A DNA stretch of 64,000 nt from Undibacterium parvum. GTDB lineage: Bacteria; Pseudomonadota; Gammaproteobacteria; Burkholderiales; Burkholderiaceae_D. A program made the translations under genes and the position numbers. The number at the start of each line of letters is the position of its first letter. Positions within the stretch are counted from its first letter, which is position 1. The stretch is taken from assembly GCF_003955735.1 (NCBI RefSeq), contig NZ_CP034464.1, positions 1,798,001-1,862,000 on the forward strand. Reading direction: 5' to 3'. Of the stretch, positions 51,376-60,749 are shown piece after piece. The notes beneath the pieces are model-generated. The model saw nothing but the letters and a program-made list of their open reading frames with translations, did not search any database and was not told the DNA's origin.

Positions 51376-51860
51376 GTAAGACTATGCCTGATAGCACAAT
51401 TTCTATCGCGTTTGAATCCACCGATCAGGCCGATGTGATGGCCTTAATCGCCGCACTGGACGCCTATCAACATACGCTGTACCCACCGGCCAGCGTGTAT
51501 GCGCTCGATCTCGCCAGCGTCGCGCAAGATCAGTTGCTCTTGGCGGTCGCGCGTGATGCGCAAGGTGTGGCCTTAGGATGTGGCGCTTTGGTATTAACAG
51601 CAAGCTATGCTGAACTCAAGCGCATGTATGTGCTGCCTGATCAACGTGGACGCGGCATTGCAAAAGGCATCTTGGCGCACTTGGAAAATGCCGCAAAAAA
51701 ATCTGATTGCGCACTGATGATGTTGGAGACCGGCACGTTACAACCGCAAGCCCAGCGTTTGTATGCGCAGGCCGGTTATCTGGTGTGCGCGGCATTCGGG
51801 ACTTATCCCGAAGATGAATTTAGTGTGTTCATGCAAAAACAGTTGGCTGCGGCGAGCTAA
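51372..51860 (+). CDS. GNAT family N-acetyltransferase
   Basis: This encodes 162 residues with the GNAT motif AELKRMYVLPDQRGRGIAKGIL and AQRLYAQAGY. The GTG start overlaps the previous stop (GTGA); an ATG at 51384 is the alternative. Downstream comes repeat R2b. Confidence 0.83.
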   Translation: MSKTMPDSTISIAFESTDQADVMALIAALDAYQHTLYPPASVYALDLASVAQDQLLLAVARDAQGVALGCGALVLTASYAELKRMYVLPDQRGRGIAKGILAHLENAAKKSDCALMMLETGTLQPQAQRLYAQAGYLVCAAFGTYPEDEFSVFMQKQLAAAS

Positions 51861-51868
51861 GACAGCTC

Positions 51869-51972
51869 TAGGACTTATGCAAAATTGTTCCAGCTAGGCG
51901 TAGCGCCGAAGACAGTACTTCGGTACGGCAAGGCGGAGACAAGGACGCTGGGGCGGTTTTGCGTAAGTCCTA
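51869..51972. repeat. Terminal-inverted-repeat element R2, copy b (full)
   Basis: 104 bp with 16-bp ends, TAGGACTTATGCAAAA (51869-51884) and TTTTGCGTAAGTCCTA (51957-51972), one mismatch. The centre is CGAAGACAGTACTTCGGTACGG. It lies in the 3' intergenic part of the acetyltransferase operon. Confidence 0.88.
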
Positions 51973-51975
51973 AGC

Positions 51976-52056
51976 TTATTGCCGGGCACGTCGGCTGCCA
52001 TGCTCTCTTTGCTGGCTGAGGTTTTTTGTGGCAACAAAAATCCCGAGCAAAAAATA
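51976..52056. repeat. Duplicated 3' fragment of the DUF2721 gene
   Basis: TTATTGCCGGGCACGTCGGC... matches the 3' end of the DUF2721 gene at 52084-52165 for about 80 bp with some differences. It encodes the same last residues (SQQREHGSRRARQ) in the minus direction. It lies between the R2 element and the gene. Confidence 0.8.
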
Positions 52057-52083
52057 AGTTGAATTTGTCCGCGCTAAGACAGT

Positions 52084-52548
52084 TTATTGCCGGGCACGTC
52101 GGCTGCCATGCTCTCTTTGCCGACTGAGGGTCTTAGTAGCGACAAAAATCTCGCGCAGGAAATAGATGAAGCTGCCGACCAGGGCCAGGATGCCGCCGAC
52201 AAATAAGGCAGCGATGGTTTTATCTAATCCCAGACCGATGGCGTCGGCCAAAAACAGCGCGCTAATCACCAGACAAATCAACAGGCCACAGGTGGTGCTG
52301 AGGGTGATGGCGCGGTTGATCAGATGAGTACGTTCGTACAGCTCATCGAGCTCCAGCAACAAGCCCGGCTTTAGGGGCAGTTTGGCATCATCCGGTATCA
52401 AGTCTTCCAGTACCCGGCAGCGATCGATGATGCGCGCCAGCCGATTGGTGAGTACCGTCAGCGTGGTACCGACGCCGGTCAGCAAAAACACTGGCGCAAT
52501 CGCGAGTTGAATAATGTGGCTGACGTCGCCCAGTTGTAGTGTGATCAA
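52084..52548 (-). CDS. DUF2721 family membrane protein
   Basis: This encodes 154 residues with about three membrane helices (AIAPVFLLTGVGTTLTVLTNRLARIIDR is the family mark; LSTTCGLLICLVISALFLADA and IAALFVGGILALVGSFIYFL). The C-terminus is basic (SRQREHGSRRARQ). Its role is unknown. Its 3' end is duplicated nearby. Confidence 0.85.
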   Translation of the reverse strand: MITLQLGDVSHIIQLAIAPVFLLTGVGTTLTVLTNRLARIIDRCRVLEDLIPDDAKLPLKPGLLLELDELYERTHLINRAITLSTTCGLLICLVISALFLADAIGLGLDKTIAALFVGGILALVGSFIYFLREIFVATKTLSRQREHGSRRARQ

Positions 52549-52613
52549 AATAGCTTCCTGGCTGCGTGAATTCTACGAATACTCAATTCTAACAGCCAGT
52601 TAGAAAAACCTCA

Positions 52614-53963
52614 TCAGGAAGCCGGTTTTATCGGCAAACTCAGTAGCACTTGCAAGCCACCCTCGGGCAGATTACTCAGCTGCAGGCTGCCACCATGTTG
52701 CTGCGCGATGTTCTGGGCGATGGTCAAGCCCAAACCGGTGCCACCGGTATGGCGCGAGCGTGAACTCTCGATACGATAAAAAGGTTCGAACACTTTGCCT
52801 TGCTGATCGGCAGGAATACCGCTGCCGCCATCGCGTATCAAAATATGGATGAGCCGATTGCCGGCCGCTTCTACGGTTTCCATACTGAGTCTGGCGTGAT
52901 GGCCGTATTTAACCGCATTGTCGATCAGATTATTCAGGCAGCGGCGCAGCGATTGCGGTCTGGCCATAACAGTGACGCCAGACTTGCCGCTCAGACTGAC
53001 ATCCTGGCCAGCGTCGCTGGCATCGATGCAAACACTGTCTAGTAAAGAGTCGAGATCGAGCGCCTTTAAGGACTCGTGGCTATCCATACTGCGCGCCAGA
53101 TCCAGGCCTTCTCTGACCATCATTTGCATATCTGACAGATCTCCAATCAGCTTGTCACGCAACTCTTGATCGCCGACTTTTTCTAGTCGCAAACGCAGCC
53201 GCGTCAGCGGTGTTTGCAGATCATGGGTAATCGCCGCCAGCATGTGGGTGCGCTGCTGTATGTGTTGGCGTATCCGTGCTTGCATAGCATTGAAAGCCTT
53301 GGTGGCCTGCACGATTTCTGTGGTGCCGCGTTCGGGCAAAGCGGGACGGTTGATGTCATGCCCCAGATCGGTGGCCGCTTGCGCCAATTGGTTTAAGGGG
53401 CGCATGGTCATGCGTGAGACCAGATAAGCCAGCACCGCGATGATGCTTAAGAACAGCAGCAAATACAGAAAAAAATCATTGCGTAAAGGCGGCATAGGAT
53501 TGCGCGGCGGTAAAATCATTAATTTTAGAGCGCTGCCATCGTGTAGGGTAATGCCCAGGGCTTCGCAAGGAATATGCACCTGTTTATGCTCGCGCGGCCG
53601 CTTCGGGCAATCTTCTAGCTTTTGCGGTAAAGAAATGACCTTGAAGGTTTTACCTAATCGCTCGCTGAGCGCCACCGCATAGGGCGACTCCGGAACTTGG
53701 TCGCTGCTCACTTGCGGCAAGGTGGTGACGCGCAAACCCAGGCGTGGCGCGGTATCCAGAAAGGCTTGCCGATTTTCTGCCGGCAAGGCATCGACCGCCA
53801 ACACCAATTGCTCGGCCCGTTCTACCGCGTGCGAATCGCGAAATTGCGCAATAGTTTTTTGCCGCTCACCAAAGGTCAGCCAACCGGTCAGCAAGGTGGC
53901 ACTGACTACACCGAGTAATAAAATGGCGAACACCCGCCCCGACATGGATTTAAAAATGTTCAT
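52614..53963 (-). CDS. Sensor histidine kinase (EnvZ/RstB/CpxA-like)
   Basis: This encodes 449 residues. TM1 (about 11-30), a periplasmic sensor (about 31-160), TM2 (about 163-183), a HAMP linker, then the phospho-accepting His247 in MLAAITHDLQTPLTRLRL, N-box (NNLIDNAVKYG), and G boxes (DGGSGIP, GGTGLGLTI). It is the sensor partner of the upstream regulator (6-bp gap). The periplasmic domain with several Cys may sense envelope conditions. Likely target: the divergent Spy/CpxP-like gene. Confidence 0.9.
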   Translation of the reverse strand: MNIFKSMSGRVFAILLLGVVSATLLTGWLTFGERQKTIAQFRDSHAVERAEQLVLAVDALPAENRQAFLDTAPRLGLRVTTLPQVSSDQVPESPYAVALSERLGKTFKVISLPQKLEDCPKRPREHKQVHIPCEALGITLHDGSALKLMILPPRNPMPPLRNDFFLYLLLFLSIIAVLAYLVSRMTMRPLNQLAQAATDLGHDINRPALPERGTTEIVQATKAFNAMQARIRQHIQQRTHMLAAITHDLQTPLTRLRLRLEKVGDQELRDKLIGDLSDMQMMVREGLDLARSMDSHESLKALDLDSLLDSVCIDASDAGQDVSLSGKSGVTVMARPQSLRRCLNNLIDNAVKYGHHARLSMETVEAAGNRLIHILIRDGGSGIPADQQGKVFEPFYRIESSRSRHTGGTGLGLTIAQNIAQQHGGSLQLSNLPEGGLQVLLSLPIKPAS

Positions 53964-53968
53964 AGACT

Positions 53969-54697
53969 TTATTCAGCAGTCACCGTGACTGCCAGTACAT
54001 AGCCGCCATTGCGTACGGTTTTGATGATTTGCGGTGTGCGCGCATCTTCGCGTAATTTTTGACGCAGGCGGCTGATCTGAATATCGATAGAGCGATCAAA
54101 GGGATCGGCATCGCGGCCGTGCATGATATTAAGTAACTGATCGCGGTTTAAGACTTGATTGGGCTGCTCTAAAAAAATGTTCAGCAAGCGGTATTCGGCA
54201 CCAGATAAAGCGACCACCATTTCATCCGGACTGATCAGGTGGCGCGCGGTTAAATCTAAAGTCCAGTCGGCAAATTTAAGCTTTTGAACTTCGGCGCCGC
54301 TGCCGTCATGTAAAGATGAATTACTACGACGCAAGACGCTGCGTATGCGTGCCAATAGCTCACGCGGCTCGAAAGGCTTAGCCAAATAATCGTCGGCCCC
54401 CATTTCCAGGCCGATGATGCGGTCTAGTGGCTCGCTTCTGGCGGTCAGCATAATCACAGGCATATTCGATTTTGCCCGCAAATTGCGGCATAGCGTTAAG
54501 CCATCATCGCCAGGCATATTTAAATCGAGCACCAGTAAATCGAATTTATGCTCGTTCAGCGTGGCCCACATGGCAAGGCCATCGGCCGCAGTCATGGCGA
54601 GATAGCCATTGAGCTCTAGGTAATCGGCCAGCAGGCTGCGTATTTCACTGTCATCGTCAACGATGAGTATCTTATTTGGGGTATCCATGCTTCTCAT
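53969..54697 (-). CDS. OmpR-family response regulator
   Basis: This encodes 242 residues: a receiver domain (phospho-Asp near residue 58, DLLVLDLNMPGDDG) and a winged-helix DNA-binding domain (about 140-240, AEYRLLNIFLEQPNQVLNRDQLL). The start at 54697 is preferred because GAGGTG lies 8 bases upstream; ATG at 54688 is the alternative. It heads the two-component operon with the kinase and lies divergent to the Spy/CpxP-like gene. Confidence 0.92.
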   Translation of the reverse strand: MRSMDTPNKILIVDDDSEIRSLLADYLELNGYLAMTAADGLAMWATLNEHKFDLLVLDLNMPGDDGLTLCRNLRAKSNMPVIMLTARSEPLDRIIGLEMGADDYLAKPFEPRELLARIRSVLRRSNSSLHDGSGAEVQKLKFADWTLDLTARHLISPDEMVVALSGAEYRLLNIFLEQPNQVLNRDQLLNIMHGRDADPFDRSIDIQISRLRQKLREDARTPQIIKTVRNGGYVLAVTVTAE

Positions 54698-54763
54698 TAT
54701 CGGTGCACCTCACTCTCATTGAAACTTTGATTTTGTATCGCTATGTTAGCGTAAGCCTGGTTT

Positions 54764-54779
54764 GAAACAGTGCGAAACA
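54764..54779. promoter_or_regulatory. Putative response-regulator direct repeat
   Basis: GAAACAGTGCGAAACA holds two GAAACA units at a 10-bp interval, suitable for a dimeric OmpR-type regulator. It lies between the two-component operon and the Spy/CpxP-like gene. Another GAAAC is at 54721. Confidence 0.4.
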
Positions 54780-54950
54780 ATCGGCCGCAGTATTCTGCTC
54801 ACTCGTTACACTGCGATACAAAGCATTGATCTATGACACTTGTCTACGCGCTGTTTGCTGCAATATAGCTCATGTGCAAGGCACAGTAGGCAAACAAATG
54901 CAGCAATGCAAGCATATTGCCTGATTCAATCCACCATATAAAGGAAGATC

Positions 54951-55451
54951 ATGAAATCATTGAAAAACAAATTTTTCATAGGCTTGACTGCAGTTGCCAT
55001 TACTGCCGCAGGCGGCGTGTTTGCTCAAAATGCCGGTAGCGGTATGGGCGCTATGCATGGAGGCGAAGGCATGGATCACGCCAAAATGCATGAAAAAATG
55101 AAGGCCGGCATGGAAAAACACCTGGCGCAATTGCATGCCAAGCTCAGACTGAGCGAAGCACAAGAGCCAGCCTGGAAAACATTTATCGCGGCGAGTACGC
55201 CCACTAGCATGCCGACGCCACCTGACCGCAAGGAAATGGACAAGTTGACGACACCAGAGCGTATGGAAAAAATGTTGGAACGCGGCCAAGAACATCAGGC
55301 CAAGATGCAGGAACGTTTGACTGCCTTAAAAAGCTTTTATGCGGTGCTGACACCAGAACAGCAAAAGATTTTCGATGATAGCCATCGCAATATGCGTCAC
55401 CAATTCATGCAACACAAACAGCCAGCAGAACCAGCTAAGGCGAGTAAATAG
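54951..55451 (+). CDS. Spy/CpxP family periplasmic protein
   Basis: This encodes 166 residues with a signal peptide (FIGLTAVAITAAGGVFAQ) and a helical LTxxQ-type domain: KLRLSEAQEPAWKTFIAAS and FYAVLTPEQQKIFDDSH. Methionine/histidine-rich stretches (MGAMHGGEGMDHAKMHEKM) may bind metals. Spy/CpxP proteins are periplasmic chaperones or modulators of envelope stress responses. It is divergent from the two-component operon, a common layout. Confidence 0.88.
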   Translation: MKSLKNKFFIGLTAVAITAAGGVFAQNAGSGMGAMHGGEGMDHAKMHEKMKAGMEKHLAQLHAKLRLSEAQEPAWKTFIAASTPTSMPTPPDRKEMDKLTTPERMEKMLERGQEHQAKMQERLTALKSFYAVLTPEQQKIFDDSHRNMRHQFMQHKQPAEPAKASK

Positions 55452-55471
55452 TACGACGCCAGTTTAAAAAA

Positions 55472-55507
55472 GGCTAATTACGGAAAGCGCCGTAATTAGC
55501 CGTTTTT
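55472..55507. terminator. Bidirectional rho-independent terminator
   Basis: The 12-bp stem GGCTAATTACGG / CCGTAATTAGCC with a six-base loop is followed by T's, and preceded by A's. It lies between the converging Spy-like and EAL-regulator genes. Confidence 0.87.
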
Positions 55508-55516
55508 GATTTAAAA

Positions 55517-57778
55517 CTAAATACTGAAATCAGTCGCAGCTTGGGAATTCCAGTTTTGGATCCAGCCTATCATGTCGGCTTCTATCATGGGCTTGGCAAT
55601 TAAGAAGCCTTGACCTTCATGGCAACCCATATCGCGCAATACTTGCCAATGGTGTTCGGTTTCTATTCCTTCAGCGATCAGCTGCAGACCGAGTTTTTTA
55701 CCCAATTGGGTAATCAATTCGGCGATACGCGGGCCATCCGGGCTATCAATTTGATTGACAAAAGCGCGGTCAATTTTGAGCCTGTCTACCGGTAGTTTAT
55801 CGAGATAGCTGAGCGAAGAAAATCCTGTACCAAAGTCATCAATCGCGATCTGCACGCCCATTTGCTTAAATTTGGCGAGCGACTCTTCAAACACTTCGGC
55901 CCCTGCCATGGTGACCGATTCTGTGATTTCCAATTCCAAAAACTGCGGCTGCAAGCCGGTATCGCTTAGCGCTGTTTCTACAATATGGATGAAGTCCGGC
56001 TGGCGAAATTGTATGACCGAGACATTCACGCCCATTCTATCGGGCGCCAGGCCAGCCTCTTGCAACAGCACCATGGCATGGCAAGCAGTACGCAACACCC
56101 AGGCACCGAGGCTGATGATCAAGCCAGAGTGCTCGGCTAAGGGAATAAAATCATTGGGCGGTATCATCAGCCCCTCGTCGGTGCGCCAGCGTAACAGCGC
56201 TTCGAAACCGATCAGGCGGCGACTGTTCAGATCGACCTGAGGTTGATACGCCAAAAATAGGCGATCGGCGTCAAAGGCCTTGTGCAAATGCTGCATTAAG
56301 CGCGCCCGTTCGCGTATTTCTATCCCCATTTCACGCGTAAAGATCGTATGCGAGCCACGCTGATGCCCCTTGGTGCGCTTGAGTGCAATACTCGCATCCT
56401 TCAAGGCATCAGCGCCGGTATTGGCATAGCCGTCTAGTTCCACGATGCCCATAGACATAGAGACGCTATGGGCGGTATCTTCGATCAGAAACATGCTGGA
56501 AAACAAGTCCTGCAATTTGTCTGGCTGCAAAGCGTCTTGCGCACCGAGTAAGCCAAATACATCACCGGAAATTCGCGCCAGAAAAATATCTGCGCCTAGA
56601 CTTTCTTGCAAGCGATTCGCCACTGCTCTGAGCATTAAGTCGCCATAGTGATGCCCAAGCACATCATTGATTTCAGCAAAATCATCGATGTCGATTAACA
56701 CCAGCATTTGCTGCGCCAACTGTTTTTGTAGCGCATCGTCGATTTGCTCTATGAACTTTAAACGATTCGGCAGCATCAGCAATTGATCGCGATAGGCGTG
56801 GCTTTTGAGCTGGGTGACCAAGCCCAAATTATCCAGACAGACGCCCAAATTCGAACAAAATACTTCTAGTAACTGTTGATCGATTTCACTTAAGGCATAC
56901 GGCAAATCGATATACGCAGCGACCGGCCGATTGCCCTGCCCAGAAAAATACAGTGTCATATTTTTTTGGTTAAATATGGAGACTCGATTGGTCAAGGCGT
57001 GCTTGAGTGACTCGCGTATCTCTTTGATCTCGATATCATCAATAGGGCAATTCATTAGCTTGCTATAGTGACCGGCCGAAGCGATAACACTAAAACGCGT
57101 GCTATGGCCGGTCTGATCGGGGTAATCACCTTGAGCACATAACAGGCCCTCGGGCGGCACCCCACATAGCGCTGCGATCTGGGTAATCACACCGGAAGCG
57201 AAGCCATGTATGCCGTCTTCTACCGAGAATGAGGCACTGGAAACAATGATCTGATGCAGGCCGCGACGACTGGCATCGATGGTGCGAATTTGATCGTAAG
57301 AGCGGATTGCGGCAGTCAGTGCCGTCAGCAATTTTTTGCGGGTAAGTTCGTTCTTGGTTTTGTAGTCGTTGATATCGTAGTCGCGGATCGCGTCTTCTTC
57401 TGGCGCATATCCAGGTTGACCAGTACGCAAGATGATGCGGGTATCGCGCCATTTCAATTCATCGCGGATGAAACTGACCAACTCCAAACCGGCTTGTTCA
57501 GTCTCCATCACGACATCGAGCAAGACTACCGCAATCTCGGATTCCTGCGCGAAACGCTCGCGGGTTTCGGCTTTCGAATAGGTGTGAATGAATGCCAGTT
57601 GACGATTAAGGATTTTGACATCGAGCAGGGCAAATTCGGTGGCACGATGTACGTCTTCATCATCATCGACTATCGCAATTTTCCAAACCCGCTGGGCTAA
57701 ATGGCTAAGGGCAGGATCGAGGACATCTTCTTCGATGAAAAGCGCATCATCGTCTTGACCAAATAGATTGTTTGACAT
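55517..57778 (-). CDS. Response regulator with DUF3369, GGDEF and EAL domains
   Basis: This encodes 753 residues. After a short N-terminus come a receiver domain (about 30-160, with VVLLDVVM containing the phospho-Asp), a DUF3369 domain (about 160-320, LHQIIVSSASFSVEDGIHGFASG), a degenerate GGDEF domain (ISGDVF in place of GGDEF) and an EAL domain with IGFEALLRW, VNVSVIQF, EITESVTM, AIDDFGTG, LKIDRAF, AEGIET and GQGFLIAKP. The EAL catalytic set appears complete, so phosphodiesterase action is likely. The cognate kinase is not adjacent. The start at 57778 gives MSNNLFGQD. Confidence 0.9.
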   Translation of the reverse strand: MSNNLFGQDDDALFIEEDVLDPALSHLAQRVWKIAIVDDDEDVHRATEFALLDVKILNRQLAFIHTYSKAETRERFAQESEIAVVLLDVVMETEQAGLELVSFIRDELKWRDTRIILRTGQPGYAPEEDAIRDYDINDYKTKNELTRKKLLTALTAAIRSYDQIRTIDASRRGLHQIIVSSASFSVEDGIHGFASGVITQIAALCGVPPEGLLCAQGDYPDQTGHSTRFSVIASAGHYSKLMNCPIDDIEIKEIRESLKHALTNRVSIFNQKNMTLYFSGQGNRPVAAYIDLPYALSEIDQQLLEVFCSNLGVCLDNLGLVTQLKSHAYRDQLLMLPNRLKFIEQIDDALQKQLAQQMLVLIDIDDFAEINDVLGHHYGDLMLRAVANRLQESLGADIFLARISGDVFGLLGAQDALQPDKLQDLFSSMFLIEDTAHSVSMSMGIVELDGYANTGADALKDASIALKRTKGHQRGSHTIFTREMGIEIRERARLMQHLHKAFDADRLFLAYQPQVDLNSRRLIGFEALLRWRTDEGLMIPPNDFIPLAEHSGLIISLGAWVLRTACHAMVLLQEAGLAPDRMGVNVSVIQFRQPDFIHIVETALSDTGLQPQFLELEITESVTMAGAEVFEESLAKFKQMGVQIAIDDFGTGFSSLSYLDKLPVDRLKIDRAFVNQIDSPDGPRIAELITQLGKKLGLQLIAEGIETEHHWQVLRDMGCHEGQGFLIAKPMIEADMIGWIQNWNSQAATDFSI

Positions 57779-57896
57779 GTTTTTCCCAAAAAGATAGCAC
57801 GCTCGCAAGTACTTTTTTATATACTGTTTTTACTCATACTTTTCCAGTATATAGCATACTCTTTGTTGTGTATCAGGAAATTTTCTGTCTGTATTT

Positions 57897-57925
57897 GGAC
57901 TTAGGAAAAATTGCTCCAGCTAGGC
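57897..57925. repeat. R2 element, half copy c at the 3' end of the Hsp70 gene
   Basis: TGGACTTAGGAAAAATTGCT then CCAGCTAGGC matches the left half of family R2. It covers the stop codon of the Hsp70-like gene (CTAGGCAAAGC reads as stop and last residues). The element appears truncated here. Confidence 0.65.
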
Positions 57926-59197
57926 AAAGCGGCGGTGCGCATCCAGCCCTAGGCCCGCGCCTATGCTGCCAAACAAATCGCCTTCTACTTTTTTCGCGTT
58001 TGGAACCATGGCGGCGATGCGTTGACGTAAGCCACGTACTCCGCTAGAACCACCGGTAAAAAATACAGTGTCTATGTCGGCCATGTTAACGCCCGCATCA
58101 TCGACTACTTTTTGTATGGTCAGGGCGACCTGTTCCATCAGATGAGCGATTGCGGTTTGAAAACCTTGTTGCTCCAATGTGAGCACACACTCTAGTGCTG
58201 CCCCAGTCTTGCTGCGCAATCTATCCAGATTCAGGCTAATGCTATCTTGATCAGACAGCATAATTTTGGCTTCTTCGGCTTTGATCGCCAACCAATGTCC
58301 ATCGCGTTGATCCAGCAGAAACAGAAATCTCTCTAGACGTATGCGCAGATCATCGTTGTTGGCATCGCGGTAAATGTCTTGCATTTCGCGCGTTACTTTT
58401 TGGCTATACAGCTGATTGATCGTATGCCATGTGGCAAGATTAAAATAATGCCCGGAAGGCACTTCTGTGCCATTCGCCAGTTTCCCGCCCAAACCCAGCA
58501 AGGGCATGATCTGAGTCAAACTCAGATATTTATCAAAATCGGTGCCACCTATGTGAACCCCGCCATTGCCCAAAATATCATTATGTCGATCCGTTTGTTT
58601 ACTTCGTTCTGGCGACAAACGCACCAGCGAAAAATCCGAAGTACCACCACCGATGTCGGCAATCAAAACCAATTCTTCCCGCTCTATTCTTGATTCATAA
58701 TCGATGGCGGCGGCGATCGGTTCGTATTGAAACGAAATCTCTTTAAAACCCACCGCCAGTGCGATGTCTTCCAGGGTATTTTGCGCGATCCTATCGGCAT
58801 TTCTATCATCATCGATAAAATGCACGGGGCGTCCGAATACCGCCTGACTGAAAGTTTGTCCGGCCGACTGCTCGGCTCTACGCTTTAATTCGGCAATGTA
58901 GTGCGCCAAGAGTTGGCGAAACGGCAGGGCGCGACCTTGTACCTCAGTCTGACCTTCGATCAAGCTAGTACCGAGCAAACTCTTCATAGAGCGCATCAAA
59001 CGCCCCTCATAGCCCGCCAGATAGGATGTGAGTGCCGCACGGCCATAGTTGACTTCGTCTTCATCAGCGTTAAAAAAAACTACCGATGGCAAAGTAACTT
59101 TATCCTGTTCTAATGTGAGCAGCGCTGACTGCCCCGGCCTATGCCAGCCTACCGTCGAATTCGAGGTTCCAAAATCTACTCCACATGCGTGTGACAT
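57920..59197 (-). CDS. YegD-like Hsp70 family protein
   Basis: This encodes 425 residues, matching the short Hsp70-type YegD. The actin-fold phosphate loop CGVDFGTSNSTVGWHRP at the N-terminus, ADIGGGTSDFSLVRL (about 190-205) and FFTGGSSGVRGLRQRIA near 380 are present. There is no substrate-binding lid domain, so it is not a standard DnaK. Start ATG at 59197 is favoured over the adjacent TTG. Function unknown. Its stop falls in the half R2 copy. Confidence 0.87.
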   Translation of the reverse strand: MSHACGVDFGTSNSTVGWHRPGQSALLTLEQDKVTLPSVVFFNADEDEVNYGRAALTSYLAGYEGRLMRSMKSLLGTSLIEGQTEVQGRALPFRQLLAHYIAELKRRAEQSAGQTFSQAVFGRPVHFIDDDRNADRIAQNTLEDIALAVGFKEISFQYEPIAAAIDYESRIEREELVLIADIGGGTSDFSLVRLSPERSKQTDRHNDILGNGGVHIGGTDFDKYLSLTQIMPLLGLGGKLANGTEVPSGHYFNLATWHTINQLYSQKVTREMQDIYRDANNDDLRIRLERFLFLLDQRDGHWLAIKAEEAKIMLSDQDSISLNLDRLRSKTGAALECVLTLEQQGFQTAIAHLMEQVALTIQKVVDDAGVNMADIDTVFFTGGSSGVRGLRQRIAAMVPNAKKVEGDLFGSIGAGLGLDAHRRFA

Positions 59198-59255
59198 CAA
59201 ATTTCCTGGCTGCTTATCTTAAAACGGGCGCAGATTATAGACGATATTTGCCCAC

Positions 59256-60572
59256 TCAATCGATAAGCGCAGCCGCAGCAGGTGGATTATGTCTTACTAC
59301 CAACAATTGATCGATGCGGTAATGGTCAATGTCGACCACTTCAAATTTGTAGTTGGCAAAATAAACACAATCTGTGCGTTTAGGAATTTTTTTCAACATG
59401 GTCATCATGAAGCCGGCAATGGTTTCATAATTTTCCTGATCGGGCAGTTCATCGATCGCCAAGGCTCGGCACACATCTTCTACCGTAGTAGCACCATCGA
59501 TCAGCCATGAATCGGCATCCCGCTGTACGATCTGGCTTTCCATAAATGGATGGAGCAAGGTTCCCATCAGGGTACTTAATACATCATTGAGCGTAATCAC
59601 CCCGACCACCATCGCGTATTCGTTGAGCACCACGGCAAAATCTTCCCGGGTGCCTTTGAAATGTTCCAATACTTCCGATAGTGTCAAAGAATCTGGCACC
59701 ACCAGTGCGGTGCGTAAGGATAACTCTTGCACCTTGGAGAAAGCCTGGTTAGTCAAGACACGTTTCAATATGTCCTTCGATTCGACATAGCCAACCACGG
59801 TATCGATCTGGCCGTCGCACACTAAAAACTTGGCGTGCGGATGTTCGGCAATTTTCTGGCGTATCACGACGTCACTGTCTTGCAGGCTGAAATACACGAT
59901 ATTGTCGCGCTGCGTCATGGCAGACGGCACCGTCCGGTTTTCCAGTTCAAACACATTACCTATGATGCGATGCTCGCGTGCCTGCAATACCCCGGCTTCG
60001 GCACCGGCATCGACTACCGCGTAAATGTCGTCGGAAGTGATCTGTTCGTCGCGCGTGGTCGACATATTAAACAGTTGAAAAATAAGATTCGCCAGCCCGT
60101 TAAATACCCATACCAGAGGTTTGAAAATACGTAAACACCAGAGCATAGGGCCGACCACATTCATCGCCACAGACTCAGGCGCTATCATCGCCATCTTCTT
60201 GGGGATCAGATCGGCAAACAGGATAAACAAGGAAGTCACGAATAAGAACGAACACATAAAACTGGCGGTATCTACCCAACTGGTATTGCCAAATACCGAA
60301 TGAAATACGCTGGAAAAATACGGCGTCAGAGCTTGCTCACCGAGAATACCGGCTAATATCGCCACCCCGTTCACGCCGATTTGCACCACGGTAAAAAAAT
60401 GTCCGGGTTGCAATTGCAAAGCTAAGACCTTGGCGGCACGCAATTCGCCCTCGGATTCAAGCACTTGCAATTTAACCTTGCGCGCAGCCGCCAGAGAAAT
60501 CTCAGACATAGAAAAAAACGCACTGATGACAACCAGCAAGGCGATGATGAGAAAGTGGTCGAATAATGCCAT
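59256..60572 (-). CDS. HlyC/CorC family membrane protein (DUF21 and CBS)
   Basis: This encodes 438 residues: three to four membrane helices of the CNNM/DUF21 domain (about 1-190; FFSMSEISLAAARKVKLQV and GVNGVAILAGILGEQAL), a CBS pair (about 205-330), and the CorC_HlyC C-terminal domain (about 345-430, WLIDGATTVEDVCRALAI). The family transports or regulates divalent cations. The start at 60572 follows CGGAGTACTC. Confidence 0.9.
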   Translation of the reverse strand: MALFDHFLIIALLVVISAFFSMSEISLAAARKVKLQVLESEGELRAAKVLALQLQPGHFFTVVQIGVNGVAILAGILGEQALTPYFSSVFHSVFGNTSWVDTASFMCSFLFVTSLFILFADLIPKKMAMIAPESVAMNVVGPMLWCLRIFKPLVWVFNGLANLIFQLFNMSTTRDEQITSDDIYAVVDAGAEAGVLQAREHRIIGNVFELENRTVPSAMTQRDNIVYFSLQDSDVVIRQKIAEHPHAKFLVCDGQIDTVVGYVESKDILKRVLTNQAFSKVQELSLRTALVVPDSLTLSEVLEHFKGTREDFAVVLNEYAMVVGVITLNDVLSTLMGTLLHPFMESQIVQRDADSWLIDGATTVEDVCRALAIDELPDQENYETIAGFMMTMLKKIPKRTDCVYFANYKFEVVDIDHYRIDQLLVVRHNPPAAAALID

Positions 60573-60696
60573 GAGTACTCCGGAACTGGTCTGATAGGCG
60601 AACATCATATACTATTGGATTTTTTGCCTTTGCTAGAAGAATTTCTGTTGGTCGAAATTTGCGCCATCCACAGCACTGGTCAGCAGTCTAGGACAA

Positions 60697-60733
60697 TAAA
60701 AAAGCGGGCTCCTTTACAGAGCCCGCTTTTTTT
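60697..60733. terminator. Bidirectional rho-independent terminator
   Basis: The 9-bp stem AGCGGGCTC / GAGCCCGCT with an A-run on the left and a T-run on the right. It lies 17 bp past the dctA stop. Confidence 0.87.
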
Positions 60734-60749
60734 AAACAGTTGGGGAATT

